A stretch of 32,914 nt of DNA from assembly GCA_017650085.1 (NCBI GenBank), contig JAGCFN010000189.1, positions 1 to 32,914 of the forward strand, written 5' to 3'. This document shows, in pieces, positions 1-8,073 of this stretch. The notes under the pieces are model-generated. The model saw only the letters and a list, made by a program, of their open reading frames with translations, did not search any database and had not been told where the DNA came from. The DNA comes from Bacteroidaceae bacterium (lineage in GTDB: Bacteria > Bacteroidota > Bacteroidia > Bacteroidales > Bacteroidaceae). How positions within the stretch are numbered: position 1 is the stretch's first letter; the number at the start of each line of letters is the position of its first letter. A program made the translations under genes and the position numbers.

Positions 1-321
1 ATTCTTGTGCTTGTCGAGTCGGAAGAAACGGAAGAAGCGATGGGCGCGGTTTCGGGCTCCTATGTTGTAGAAGAAGCGACGGATGTCCTCCTGGAACAGA
101 ATGATTATGGCAAGAGCACCAACGCCCACAAGCTGGTCGAGAATGCCTCCCAGCAGCTTCATTTCCAGCACCTTGCTGATGATAATCCAGAAGCTGACGA
201 AGAGCAGAATGCCATAGAAGATGTTGACGGAGCGCGATTGCTTCATCAACTTGTAGCAATAGAAGAGCACTACCGCCACAAGGAAAATGTCGATGAGGTC
301 TTTGAAACTTATGTTAGGCAT
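1..321 (-). CDS. cdaA: Diadenylate cyclase CdaA (DacA type), N-terminal part, cut by window edge
   Basis: This gene would make the membrane-bound enzyme that condenses two ATP into the second messenger c-di-AMP. I translated the minus strand from an ATG at 319-321: the protein begins MPNISFKDLIDIFLVAVLF and stays open to base 1 (107 codons). Visible are the hydrophobic N-terminal helices (about residues 10-85) and the cytoplasmic lead-in FQEDIRRFFYNIG, typical of CdaA proteins just before the DAC domain. The catalytic DGA and RHR motifs lie outside the window and were not seen. The start codon lies inside the end of folP (13-bp overlap), a folP-cdaA order common in Bacteroidota, so the two are probably co-transcribed and translationally coupled. 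Identification rests on the N-terminal pattern plus context. Confidence 0.85.
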   Translation of the reverse strand, partial: MPNISFKDLIDIFLVAVVLFYCYKLMKQSRSVNIFYGILLFVSFWIIISKVLEMKLLGGILDQLVGVGALAIIILFQEDIRRFFYNIGARNRAHRFFRFFRLDKHKN

Positions 322-1142
322 TCGCTTAATTCGTTAGTTATCTTAATACATTCCATTGCTTCCTTCACTTCGTGAGCCCGAAGGATGTGAGCACCCTTCT
401 GCAGAGCTACAGTATGCAGGACTGTTGTTCCGTTGGAGGCTTCTTCGGGAGTCGTTCCCAACAGCTTGTATATCATGCTCTTATGGCTTACGCCGACAAG
501 CAAGGGCAGGTCAAGTTCGTGCAAGACTTCGAGGTTCTGCATGAGGATGTAGTTCTGCTCGAGTGTTTTGCCGAAGCCGAAGCCCGGGTCGAGGATAATG
601 TCGCACACACCACACTCGTGAAGTTGCTCGACGACACTGCCTAAGTTTCGCAACAACATTGCCATAAATTGCAAACTTCCCTGCCCATCTATTTGGGCGT
701 TGTGTGTCAGGACGTAAGGCACTCGCAGCTCTGCTACCGTTCGGAACATGTTTTTGTCGAGTTCGCCTCCGCTAATGTCATTCACTATTTGCACGCCATA
801 CTCCTCGACACACATCTTGGCAACATTTGCTCTGAATGTATCGACGCTCAGAACGGCTTTTGGAGCTTCCTTGCGAACAATGGAGAGAGCTTCCCTGAGC
901 CTACGCATCTCCTCTTTTTCATCGGGAGGTGTGAAGCCAGGACGGGTGGAGCAAGCCCCCACATCCAGTATCGCAGCCCCCTGCTCAAGCATCTCTCTTG
1001 TGCGCAAACGAATGGCTTCGGCTCCTTCGTGATGCTGATAGAAAGAGTCGGGCGTGGCATTCAGAATGCCCATCACTATGGGCTTCTCCAGCGAAAGCAA
1101 TTCGCCACCTACATTGATGCTATATGATGAAGTCGAGAGCAC
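309..1142 (-). CDS. folP: Dihydropteroate synthase
   Basis: Condenses p-aminobenzoate with hydroxymethyl-dihydropterin diphosphate in folate synthesis (cytoplasm); the sulfonamide target family. The family motifs occur in order: VMGILNATPDSFY near the N-terminus, GAAILDVGACSTRPG, SVDTFRANVA, NDISGG, DPGFGFGKT and LVGVSHKSMIY (usually SRKS; here SHKS). The frame is open far upstream, to 1544, but that part runs antisense through the divergent lipoprotein gene and carries no family signal. No in-frame ATG precedes the VMGILN motif closely enough; I choose GTG at 1140-1142, giving 277 residues, the usual size. It lies 19 bp after a good TAnnTTTG promoter box. The stop TAA (309-311) overlaps the cdaA start. 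Confidence 0.93.
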   Translation of the reverse strand: MLSTSSYSINVGGELLSLEKPIVMGILNATPDSFYQHHEGAEAIRLRTREMLEQGAAILDVGACSTRPGFTPPDEKEEMRRLREALSIVRKEAPKAVLSVDTFRANVAKMCVEEYGVQIVNDISGGELDKNMFRTVAELRVPYVLTHNAQIDGQGSLQFMAMLLRNLGSVVEQLHECGVCDIILDPGFGFGKTLEQNYILMQNLEVLHELDLPLLVGVSHKSMIYKLLGTTPEEASNGTTVLHTVALQKGAHILRAHEVKEAMECIKITNELSECLT

Positions 1143-1161
1143 AGTTACACAAAATATCGCA

Positions 1162-1192
1162 CAAAAGTACACATTATTTATATAAATGGCAA
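1162..1192 (-). promoter_or_regulatory. Promoter of folP-cdaA (Bacteroidota type)
   Basis: Read on the minus strand, TTG (1192-1190) is followed after 20 bp by TACTTTTG (1169-1162), matching the Bacteroidota sigma-ABfr consensus TTTG-N19/20-TAnnTTTG. Expected transcription start is near 1157, leaving a short leader before the GTG start at 1142. This supports the chosen folP start over the longer open frame. Confidence 0.65.
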
Positions 1193-1211
1193 GAATTTCC
1201 GAAAAAAGGTT

Positions 1212-1219
1212 TAACTTTG
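1212..1219 (+). promoter_or_regulatory. Probable -7 box for the lipoprotein-murF unit
   Basis: TAACTTTG fits the TAnnTTTG -7 consensus and lies 22 bp before the lipoprotein ATG at 1242. I do not see a clear TTG at the expected -33 distance, so this is a half-match. It would be divergent from and close to the folP promoter. Confidence 0.45.
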
Positions 1220-1241
1220 CAAGGCAAAACGAACTTAGATT

Positions 1242-2162
1242 ATGAAATATCGCGCTCTTTCCTTTTGTCTTTTGACGGCAATGATGTCTCTGACGGCTTG
1301 CATGCCTGTCGATTTCACCAATGCCTCCGTGCAAAAGTATGCCGATTTGCAGGGTGTTCAGAAGCAGAGTTATCAGGGAATGGCCATTTGGGACAACTAT
1401 CTCGTCAGCCTTCAGAATACGGGTTGGGCCACAATCTATCGTATGCAGAATGGTGGACTTCAAATGCTTCGCCAGTTCCCCTTGGCGAGTCAAATGCCTG
1501 AGAATCATGCCAATGTGGCTTTCTTTGGCATAGAGCGCTATCACAAGAACGACCAGTTCCCGCTGCTTTACGTCTCACAATGTTCCAAGCAGAGGCATAA
1601 TGGCATGAAGGACGTCTGCTTTGTGGAGCGCATTTCGCTGACGGAAGCCCCCAGATTGGTTCAGACTATCGTTCTCGACGATCCGAACGGCCTCTTCGGA
1701 TATGCTTTGCAATGGATGATAGACAGTAAGCGCAAACTCCTCATCGGTTATGGCAATACGGTGGAGAACATGGGTAAGGGTAATCGTTGGCGCACTATAG
1801 TCTTCCCTCTGCCAAGACTCAGCGACGGACCTGTCGTTCATCTTCATCCCAGAAATGCGCTCGACAACTATTGCATCCAGGACTTAGACCCGCGTTTCCC
1901 CTCCAATCATATCGGGCAGGGAGCGTGCATCAAGGGCGACCAGATGTTCATTCCAGTCGGTGTGGGAACAGAAGCGCAGCCTAGCATTCTCTACGTATGG
2001 AATCTTCAGAAGAAACGACTCGACAACATCATAGACTTCCAGAAGCAAGTGCCTCACGAATTCGAGGATTGCGAACCATATCGTCGCAGTCTCATCATGC
2101 AAACGAATGGTGGTGGAGTAGTCCGCATCAAACCTCATCATGGCAAGAATAACAAACGATAA
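1242..2162 (+). CDS. Secreted lipoprotein of unknown function
   Basis: The 306-residue product starts with a lipoprotein signal peptide (MKYRALSFCLLTAMMSLTAC; lipobox LTAC, lipidated Cys 20), so it should be anchored in the cell envelope facing the periplasm or surface. I do not recognise the family. The body has alternating short hydrophobic strands separated by loops (for example DNYLVSLQNTGWATIYRM, LPLLYVSQCSK-like stretches, LYVWNLQKKRL and a late GGGVVRIK), which suggests an all-beta, possibly propeller-like fold; that is inference. Three internal cysteines could form disulfides. The stop is 4 bp before the murF start, so the two genes are probably one transcript, but nothing links it chemically to peptidoglycan synthesis. 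Confidence 0.8.
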   Translation: MKYRALSFCLLTAMMSLTACMPVDFTNASVQKYADLQGVQKQSYQGMAIWDNYLVSLQNTGWATIYRMQNGGLQMLRQFPLASQMPENHANVAFFGIERYHKNDQFPLLYVSQCSKQRHNGMKDVCFVERISLTEAPRLVQTIVLDDPNGLFGYALQWMIDSKRKLLIGYGNTVENMGKGNRWRTIVFPLPRLSDGPVVHLHPRNALDNYCIQDLDPRFPSNHIGQGACIKGDQMFIPVGVGTEAQPSILYVWNLQKKRLDNIIDFQKQVPHEFEDCEPYRRSLIMQTNGGGVVRIKPHHGKNNKR

Positions 2163-2166
2163 ACAT

Positions 2167-3480
2167 ATGAATACCAAAGCATTATACGCCGTTTATAAAG
2201 AGCATCCGCTTGTTACAACGGATAGTCGCAAGTGCCCGGAAGGAAGCATTTTCTTTGCTTTGAAGGGTGAAACGTTCGACGGGAACAACTATGCCGTGCA
2301 AGCCCTCGAGAAAGGTTGTGCCTTTGCCGTTGTGGATAATCCCGAGATTGCCAAGCAGGATGAGCGACTCATCCTCGTTCCTGATGTGTTGAAGGCCTTG
2401 CAGGATTTGGCTGCCCTTCATCGTAAAGTTTGGGGTGGGACCATTCTTCAGATTACGGGCACGAACGGCAAGACGACTACGAAGGAGCTCATCAGCGCAG
2501 TTCTTTCAGAAGGTAAGAATGTTCTCTTTACCGAGGGCAACCTCAACAATCACATCGGAGTGCCTCTCACCCTGCTTCGCATCAAGCCCGAGCACGATAT
2601 TGCCGTCATCGAGACTGGTGCCAATCATCCAGGCGAGATAGCTGACCTGTGCCGAATTGTCGAGGCAGACTTTGGACTCATCACAAATGTTGGGCGTGCT
2701 CATTTGGAAGGCTTCGGCAGCTTTGAAGGCGTGAAGCAGACGAAGGGTGAACTCTATGACGACCTGCACAAGCGCGGAAAGAAGCTCTTCCTCAATGCCT
2801 TCGATACTGACCTCTTGCAGATGGCTCAGGAACGCGGTTTCGTTTTGTGGGAGGATGCTCTGCCTTACGTGGAGGGTAGGGTGAGCGAGGTGGCGCCTTT
2901 CGTCGAGATGCAATGGCGAGCCGAAGATGACGCACCTTGGCATACAGTCAGGACCAACTTGATAGGCGCTTACAATATTGCAAATCTTCGTGCAGCAGTC
3001 ACGATAGGACTCTATTTCGGTATTGCTCCAGAGCAGATTGACCACGCTCTTTCTGCCTACAAACCAACCAACAGCCGAAGCGAATTGAAGGAGGTTGGAA
3101 GCAATCGTCTCGTCATAGATGCCTATAACGCAAACCCCTCGAGCATGTCGGCAGCCCTGACGAACTTCTCCTTCTTTGATAGTAAGCATAAGATGGTGAT
3201 ACTCGGCGATATGCGGGAACTTGGTGAAGAAAGCCTTGAAGAGCATAAAAGGATAGTTAAGCAGCTTCAGGAAATGGAGTTGGAGCGCATCTGGCTGGTA
3301 GGAGAAGAGTTCTCGAAGGTAGCAGAGGAGGGTATGCGCGTCTTCAAGGATGTGGAGGAAGTGAAGGAAGCTTTGAGGGCAGAACCGATATCAGATTCCA
3401 CCATCCTCATCAAGGGAAGCAACAGTACCAAGCTCCATCAATTGCCTGCCGAGTTCGAGCATTCCATCTCCGAAAACTAA
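2167..3480 (+). CDS. murF: UDP-N-acetylmuramoyl-tripeptide--D-alanyl-D-alanine ligase
   Basis: Adds D-Ala-D-Ala to UDP-MurNAc-tripeptide, the last cytoplasmic ligation in peptidoglycan precursor synthesis. Mur-ligase motifs are in order: the N-terminal substrate-binding segment TTDSRKCPEGSIFFALKGE (residues 17-35), ATP loop GTNGKTT (98-104), GNLNNHIGVPLTLL, IETGANHPGEI, GRAHLEGFGSFEGVKQTKGE (the KGE lysine is the usual carbamylated position) and DAYNANPSSM. Length 437 residues fits MurF. The frame opens at ATG 2140 inside the upstream lipoprotein gene, but ATG 2167 is preferred since family members start just before the ALYxxYxxHP segment. This copy retains every catalytic motif I look for, unlike the MurF half of the fusion at 8864-11227. 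Confidence 0.95.
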   Translation: MNTKALYAVYKEHPLVTTDSRKCPEGSIFFALKGETFDGNNYAVQALEKGCAFAVVDNPEIAKQDERLILVPDVLKALQDLAALHRKVWGGTILQITGTNGKTTTKELISAVLSEGKNVLFTEGNLNNHIGVPLTLLRIKPEHDIAVIETGANHPGEIADLCRIVEADFGLITNVGRAHLEGFGSFEGVKQTKGELYDDLHKRGKKLFLNAFDTDLLQMAQERGFVLWEDALPYVEGRVSEVAPFVEMQWRAEDDAPWHTVRTNLIGAYNIANLRAAVTIGLYFGIAPEQIDHALSAYKPTNSRSELKEVGSNRLVIDAYNANPSSMSAALTNFSFFDSKHKMVILGDMRELGEESLEEHKRIVKQLQEMELERIWLVGEEFSKVAEEGMRVFKDVEEVKEALRAEPISDSTILIKGSNSTKLHQLPAEFEHSISEN

Positions 3481-3494
3481 GCACGCTTAATCGG

Positions 3495-3581
3495 CCAACA
3501 TGACACGTTAAGTTCCCAATCGTGACACGTTAAGTTTCCAATCGTGGCACGTTAAGTTTGCAATCATGGCACGTTAAGTTT
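3495..3581. repeat. Tandem array of four ~22-bp units after murF
   Basis: Four copies at 3495-3515 (21 bp), 3516-3537, 3538-3559 and 3560-3581 share the core ACACGTTAAGTTT or GCACGTTAAGTTT, with a variable head (CCAACATG, CCAATCGTG, GCAATCATG). There are no unique spacers. The array fills most of the gap between the convergent ends of murF (3480) and the ABC ATPase gene (3618). The last copy shares the 17-mer GGCACGTTAAGTTTGTC exactly with 8831-8847. Confidence 0.9.
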
Positions 3582-3617
3582 GTCGACTTCGCGTGGGGTA
3601 TGGGGAACTTGTCGTCC

Positions 3618-4373
3618 TTACCTGATTCTCAAAGTCAATTCCTTTTCGTCGAAGCTGATGCCTTCGTCTTGCAGGAAGCGTTCGAGAATGCCGCTTTCCG
3701 TGAGTGAGGCTGTCGTTCCAGTCGAGATGTTGCCGTCCTGCACAATCCATAGTTCGTCGCTCAACTGGATTGCCATCTCCACATCGTGCGTGCTGAGGAA
3801 GATGGTTTTGTCCGTTTCGTGAGCGAGTTTCAGCATGAGTCGGAGTGTGCTGACCTTTGCGTGGAAATCGAGGAAAGCCGTCGGTTCGTCAAGCAGAATG
3901 ATGGGTGTCTGTTGCGCTAGGGCTTTGGCCAGGAATGCCTTCTGCCTTTCTCCGTCGCTCAGGGTGTCGATAGTCCGTTCCGCCAGATTGCCGATTCCCA
4001 CCATTTCTATGGCTTCGCCTACGATGGCCTTGTCTTCTTTTGTGAGGGTTCCAAAGAAGCCCGTATAGGGCGAACGTCCCATCCCGACAAGGTCGGCAAC
4101 CTTCATGTACGGCACTTCAACTCTTTCTGTCAGCACAACGGAAACTGCTTTACTGCGCTCGGAGACGGAGAGCGAATTCAGGTCGCGCCCATCAACCAGA
4201 ACCTTTCCTGAAAGCGGCGGCAGGAAGCCTGCAAGGGTGCGCAGAATGGTACTTTTGCCTGCGCCATTTGCTCCAAGCAAGCAGACCATCTGCCCTGCCT
4301 GGAGAGTTTGGTTGATGTCGGAGAGGACGGCTTTTTCGCCGTAGCCGACTGTAAGGTTTTGCAGACTGATCAT
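3618..4373 (-). CDS. ABC importer ATP-binding protein (FecE/BtuD/HmuV type)
   Basis: Cytoplasmic ATPase that powers import of a metal chelate, heme or cobamide through the permease encoded at 5965-6981. In its 251 residues I see Walker A GANGAGKST (34-42), signature LSDGERQ (138-144), Walker B IILLDEPTAFLD (158-169) and the H-loop histidine in STHDVE (H196). The Q-loop region reads SVVLTERVEVP and lacks the usual glutamine. The start ATG overlaps the stop of the GH20 gene by 4 bp (ATGA, 4370-4373), so it is translated from the same operon although separated from its permease gene by an enzyme gene. The ligand cannot be told from sequence. Confidence 0.92.
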   Translation of the reverse strand: MISLQNLTVGYGEKAVLSDINQTLQAGQMVCLLGANGAGKSTILRTLAGFLPPLSGKVLVDGRDLNSLSVSERSKAVSVVLTERVEVPYMKVADLVGMGRSPYTGFFGTLTKEDKAIVGEAIEMVGIGNLAERTIDTLSDGERQKAFLAKALAQQTPIILLDEPTAFLDFHAKVSTLRLMLKLAHETDKTIFLSTHDVEMAIQLSDELWIVQDGNISTGTTASLTESGILERFLQDEGISFDEKELTLRIR

Positions 4374-5962
4374 TCGTGTGCTTTGCAGAATTTGTATCCC
4401 AGACGACGATAGGTTTGTTCGAGCAGAGCAAGCCGTTCGAGGAATTGCTCATAGTTCTTTGCTTCCGGCTGAAGCCATTGTACCTCGCTCATAGCGGCAA
4501 GTCGGGGCAGGAGCATGTATTCGGCATGGTCAGGGCTGAGGACGTATTCGGTCCAAAGGTTGCATTGAGCCCCCATGATGTACTTGGCCTCTTCCTTTGT
4601 CAAGTCTTCCGGAACGGGTTCCATGCTATATACCTTGCTCAGAGGAAGATAACCTCCGATGGCTAAGGGCTGGGCATCGTGATTCTTGAGTTGGTAATAA
4701 TCGATGTAGCAATGGGAGGTAGGCGTCATGACGACCTGATGATGGAGCTTTGCCGCAGCCTTGCCGCCTTCGTATCCACGCCAGCTCATCACGGCAGCAT
4801 TCTCGCTCAGACCGCCTTCGAGTGTCTCGTCCCAACCGATCAACTGGCGACCGCGCAAGGCGAGGAATGCCTCCATTTCCTTGTTGATATAGGTTTGCAA
4901 CTCGGCCTCTTTGGTAAGTCCCAGTTCCTTCATCTTTGCCTGACACTTGGGACAACTCTTCCAACGTACGCGCGGACTTTCGTCTCCGCCGATGTGAATC
5001 AGTTTGCTTGGGAAAACGTCACAAAGCTCGCCATAGACTGTCTTGAGGAACTCCAGCGTCTTGGGATTGCCTGCGCAAAGCACATCATCTGCAATACCCC
5101 AAACGCTCCACACCTTGTATGGACCTCCTGTGCAGCCCAGGTCAGGATAGACGCTCATGGCTGCAATCATGTGGCCAGGCAGGTCTATCTCGGGAATGAT
5201 GGTGATGTAGCGTTCTGCCGCATAAGCCACGACTTCGCGCAACTCTTCCTGTGTGTAGTAACCCGTTTCAGGTGTGTCGTCATAGATGGCATTTTGGGGG
5301 TCGGAAAGGCCGATGTTCTTGCCGACAACTGTGTACGGACGCACGCTTGCTTTCTCTGCCAACTCGGGCAGGGCCTTCACCTCGAAGCGCCAGCCTTGGT
5401 CGTCCGTCAGGTGCCAATGGAAACGATTGATGCCGTGCAGAGCCAGGATGTCGATAAACTTCTTGATGAATGAAATGGGGAAGAAGTGGCGGGCACAATC
5501 GAGTTCCGTACCGCGATAACCGAAACGTGGCGAACCGCAGACATAGGCGTAGGGAAGACGAATCTCGCCAGTCTCGTTCATGATGCTCTTGCGAAGCGTC
5601 TGGATACCATAGAAGACACCGCTCGGGCTGGCTCCTTGAATCGTGATGCCTTTCTTGCCAATGTTGATGACATAGTCATCCAGATTGCTGCTTTTGAGGC
5701 CTAGCATGAGGTTGACGTCTGCACCTTTCTTGCCTGCTTCCAGGAGAGAAAGGTTCAGGTATTCTGCAGCGAACTCGGCATTGCGTTTCATCTGTTGGCT
5801 GCCGGAAGGATAGCCCACAGTCATACCTTCGGACAAAATCATAGACTGGCCACTCTTGTCAAAAACGATTTGTTGTGGCAGGGGAATGACTTGATAGTTG
5901 ACTTCTGCAAAAACGCTCAGGCTGAATGCCGCAAGAAGGAGGGACAGTAATTGCTTATTCAT
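4370..5962 (-). CDS. Secreted beta-N-acetylhexosaminidase, GH20
   Basis: Cleaves terminal GlcNAc or GalNAc from glycans by substrate-assisted catalysis. The chosen ATG (5960-5962) gives a classical signal peptide (MNKQLLSLLLAAFSLSVFA, cleavage near residue 19-20); 40 codons of open frame upstream of it lie in the permease gene and are ignored. A GH20b N-terminal domain (about 20-140) precedes the TIM barrel: YRGTELDCARHF, HWHLTDDQGWRFEVK (182-196), PEIDLPGHM, then the catalytic pair in IHIGGDESP (D327, E328), and NLWTEY plus AAMSEVQW near the end. The 530-residue length is normal. No lipobox is present, so it is probably periplasmic or exported. It lies 2 bp after the permease stop and overlaps the ATPase start: a hydrolase inside an ABC importer operon. 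Confidence 0.93.
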   Translation of the reverse strand: MNKQLLSLLLAAFSLSVFAEVNYQVIPLPQQIVFDKSGQSMILSEGMTVGYPSGSQQMKRNAEFAAEYLNLSLLEAGKKGADVNLMLGLKSSNLDDYVINIGKKGITIQGASPSGVFYGIQTLRKSIMNETGEIRLPYAYVCGSPRFGYRGTELDCARHFFPISFIKKFIDILALHGINRFHWHLTDDQGWRFEVKALPELAEKASVRPYTVVGKNIGLSDPQNAIYDDTPETGYYTQEELREVVAYAAERYITIIPEIDLPGHMIAAMSVYPDLGCTGGPYKVWSVWGIADDVLCAGNPKTLEFLKTVYGELCDVFPSKLIHIGGDESPRVRWKSCPKCQAKMKELGLTKEAELQTYINKEMEAFLALRGRQLIGWDETLEGGLSENAAVMSWRGYEGGKAAAKLHHQVVMTPTSHCYIDYYQLKNHDAQPLAIGGYLPLSKVYSMEPVPEDLTKEEAKYIMGAQCNLWTEYVLSPDHAEYMLLPRLAAMSEVQWLQPEAKNYEQFLERLALLEQTYRRLGYKFCKAHE

Positions 5963-5964
5963 AT

Positions 5965-6981
5965 TTAATTGTTCTTTTGTTTCAGTATGACGTGTAAAAC
6001 GACGGGGGCGCCGATGAGTGGCGTTATGACACTGATTGGGATGATGCTGCCGTCGCGGGGCAGAGTGCTCAGCAGGTTGCAAGCCAAGGCCAGGTTCGCT
6101 CCGATAAGCATGGTGGCAGGCATCAAAGTCCTGTGATATGAAGTGCCAAGCGCGAGTCGGGCGAGATGTGGAACTGCCAGGCCGATGAACGAGATTGGCC
6201 CGCAGAAAGCCGTTGTAGTGGCCGTGAGCAGACCTGTGACGAGCAAAAGCATTTGCCGCACTCTGCCAATCCTGATGCCCAGATTCTCCGCATAACGGTC
6301 GCCAAGAAGCAAGGCGTCAAGCGGTTTGATGAGAAGCAGGGCAAGCAATAATCCCAGGCAGGAGAGCGCACAGAAGACAGGCAGACGCTCTATGCCGACG
6401 GAAGCGAAGTTGCCCATGCCCCAAATGACAAAGCTGTGGACACCTTGTTCTGTTGCCGAGTAGTTGAGGAGCTGGATGATGCTGCCAGTCACATAACTGA
6501 TGATGACGCCCGTGATGAGGAGCATCACCTGACTGCGCAACAGCCTGCTCAGTATCATCAGCAATGCCATGATGGCAAGGGCTCCAACCATTGCCGCAAC
6601 AACGACCAGCAGATGTCCGCCAAGAGCGAGATTCCCGATGGAGGCCGTACCTCCAAGCAGCAGCAAAACGATGGCGACACCGAGGTTAGCTCCAGAGTCA
6701 ATGCCGAGAATGGAAGGGCCTGCAAGAGGGTTGCGAAAGGCTGTTTGAAGCAGCAGACCGCAAGTGCCGAGAGCCGTACCCGTCAGCAAAGCCGTCAGCA
6801 TTTGTGGCACGCGTCCTTGCAGAACGATGATGCTCCAAGCTGGATGTCCCTCGACTTCGTTACCGCAAAGGATTTGCCAAACGTCCCCCACGGGAATGTC
6901 GAGCGAGCCCCATAGCACATTGGCGATGGAGAGAAGCACCATCAAGAGGGTAAGCAACTTCAACTTGTATTTATCTTTCAT
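5965..6981 (-). CDS. ABC importer permease, FecCD/BtuC family
   Basis: Inner-membrane channel subunit for uptake of iron-siderophore, heme or cobamide. The 338-residue protein is strongly hydrophobic with many predicted membrane helices (for example LLTLLMVLLSIANVLWG, MLTALLTGTALGTCGLLLQ, LLVVVAAMVGALAIMALLMI). FecCD hallmarks are the RVPQMLTALLTGTALGTCG segment, NPLAGPSILGIDSGANLGV and FCGPISFIGLAVPHLARL (the coupling-helix region), and a C-terminal GAPVVL segment. The start ATG (6979-6981) lies within the end of the binding-protein gene (11-bp overlap); the stop is 2 bp from the GH20 start. Both arrangements indicate one tightly packed operon read 8038 to 3618. Confidence 0.93.
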   Translation of the reverse strand: MKDKYKLKLLTLLMVLLSIANVLWGSLDIPVGDVWQILCGNEVEGHPAWSIIVLQGRVPQMLTALLTGTALGTCGLLLQTAFRNPLAGPSILGIDSGANLGVAIVLLLLGGTASIGNLALGGHLLVVVAAMVGALAIMALLMILSRLLRSQVMLLITGVIISYVTGSIIQLLNYSATEQGVHSFVIWGMGNFASVGIERLPVFCALSCLGLLLALLLIKPLDALLLGDRYAENLGIRIGRVRQMLLLVTGLLTATTTAFCGPISFIGLAVPHLARLALGTSYHRTLMPATMLIGANLALACNLLSTLPRDGSIIPISVITPLIGAPVVLHVILKQKNN

Positions 6982-8038
6982 CGGCTTTCAACGGCTTAAA
7001 GTATTCGTATTCCGTCTCTATCCCCAATTCCGGGTGAAGGATGCTGATGAGGTTCTCGAGCAGCCGTTCGGGATGGAAGGGTGTCTCTTCGTAGAGGAGC
7101 GCTTGCGATGTGTCGCACCACCAGATGGGAGCCTTGATGTTGGCAAGCAGAGGTGTGTCGGCATTCATTTGCTTCCGGTCGAGATTGCCGTGATGCTTGA
7201 TAATCCAGATGTCGGCTTCTACGCCTTTGTCCACCACCTTTTCCGTGCTGAGCGGAATGCCTCCAGCCCCTTCCAGGTTGGCGAAGAGGTAATCTGCTCC
7301 TGCGTCCTCGTAGAGCCTTGTAGAGCTACTTCCCGAGCCAGGCAGAGTCCATTGTCCGCTCCAAGGCATCTCGGGCAAGAGTCGGGGCTTGGTCTTCGTG
7401 TTTTTTGCCAAGTCGCGAAGTTCGAGATAGCGCTTTTCTACCGATTCGAAGATGCTGTCGGCCACTTCTGCCTTGCCGAACAGACGGCCGTAGAAGCGAA
7501 TCCATTCAGCCCGACCGAGCGGCGTGTTTTCCATGTAATCAGCACACCAGATGATGGGAATGCCGAGCCTTTCAATACGTCCCAAGCCACCGCTGTTCTC
7601 GAAGGGACTTGGCAAGAGCGCATCGGGATTGAGGTCGATTATCTTCTCCAAACTGGGTTGCATGCTATTGCCAAGATTGGCGATACGGCCCTCGCTGACA
7701 GCCTGTTTGTAGTAAGGCAAGTTGAAGAACTCGAAGTCGCAGATGCCGCCAACAGCCTCGTCTGCCCCCAATTCGTGGAGCAAGGCACAATGAACGCTGC
7801 TGAAGACCGCGGCATTTTGAAGAGGTTTCGACAGGACATAGCTCCCCAATACATTTGTCGTGTCCCACGGATTGCGCAAGGTCACTTCCATACGGTCTGG
7901 GAAGGAGACAAACGTCAGGTTCCTTGCATAATGGAACTGCAGGGTGTCGCCTGTTTCTGACGAGTTTCCCGTGTGATTGCCCTTGCATCCCAGCAACAGA
8001 AACGACAGAACGAAATATATAATAATGTATGTTTTCAT
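6971..8038 (-). CDS. Lipoprotein substrate-binding protein of the ABC importer (PF01497-like)
   Basis: Captures the chelate, heme or cobamide outside the inner membrane and delivers it to the FecCD permease. It has a lipoprotein signal (MKTYIIIYFVLSFLLLGC, Cys 18) and the two-lobed class III binding-protein pattern: VFSSVHCALLHELGADEAVGGIC in the first lobe, IIDLNPDALLPSPFEN, then RLGIPIIWCADYMENTPLGRAEWIRFYGRLFG and a long linker helix. Length 355 residues. Its ATG is required to keep the signal peptide, yet a near-consensus promoter ends only 4 bp upstream, implying a leaderless mRNA. This also argues against a cobalamin riboswitch. The ligand is unknown. Confidence 0.88.
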   Translation of the reverse strand: MKTYIIIYFVLSFLLLGCKGNHTGNSSETGDTLQFHYARNLTFVSFPDRMEVTLRNPWDTTNVLGSYVLSKPLQNAAVFSSVHCALLHELGADEAVGGICDFEFFNLPYYKQAVSEGRIANLGNSMQPSLEKIIDLNPDALLPSPFENSGGLGRIERLGIPIIWCADYMENTPLGRAEWIRFYGRLFGKAEVADSIFESVEKRYLELRDLAKNTKTKPRLLPEMPWSGQWTLPGSGSSSTRLYEDAGADYLFANLEGAGGIPLSTEKVVDKGVEADIWIIKHHGNLDRKQMNADTPLLANIKAPIWWCDTSQALLYEETPFHPERLLENLISILHPELGIETEYEYFKPLKADER

Positions 8039-8042
8039 GTTG

Positions 8043-8073
8043 CAAAGTTACAAAAAATATTCCAAATAATCAA
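8043..8073 (-). promoter_or_regulatory. Strong promoter of the ABC/GH20 operon, probably giving a leaderless mRNA
   Basis: On the minus strand TTG (8073-8071), a 20-bp spacer and TAACTTTG (8050-8043) match the Bacteroidota consensus. Only 4 bp separate the box from the ATG at 8038, so the expected transcription start falls at or next to the start codon. The first half of a 12-bp inverted repeat (8077-8088, AAATTCAAAGAA, with its partner at 8151-8162) adjoins the TTG box and could be an operator. Confidence 0.65.

Noticed and set aside
1143..1544. 134-codon N-terminal extension of FolP
   Set aside because: Open frame only; it is antisense to the lipoprotein gene, crosses the folP promoter and has no homology pattern.
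3495..3581. CRISPR-like array
   Set aside because: Units are directly adjacent with no unique spacers and no cas genes are near; it is a plain tandem repeat. The same holds for 26017-26082.
4679..5473. 264-codon open frame on the plus strand
   Set aside because: Shadow of the GH20 gene, which carries all catalytic motifs.
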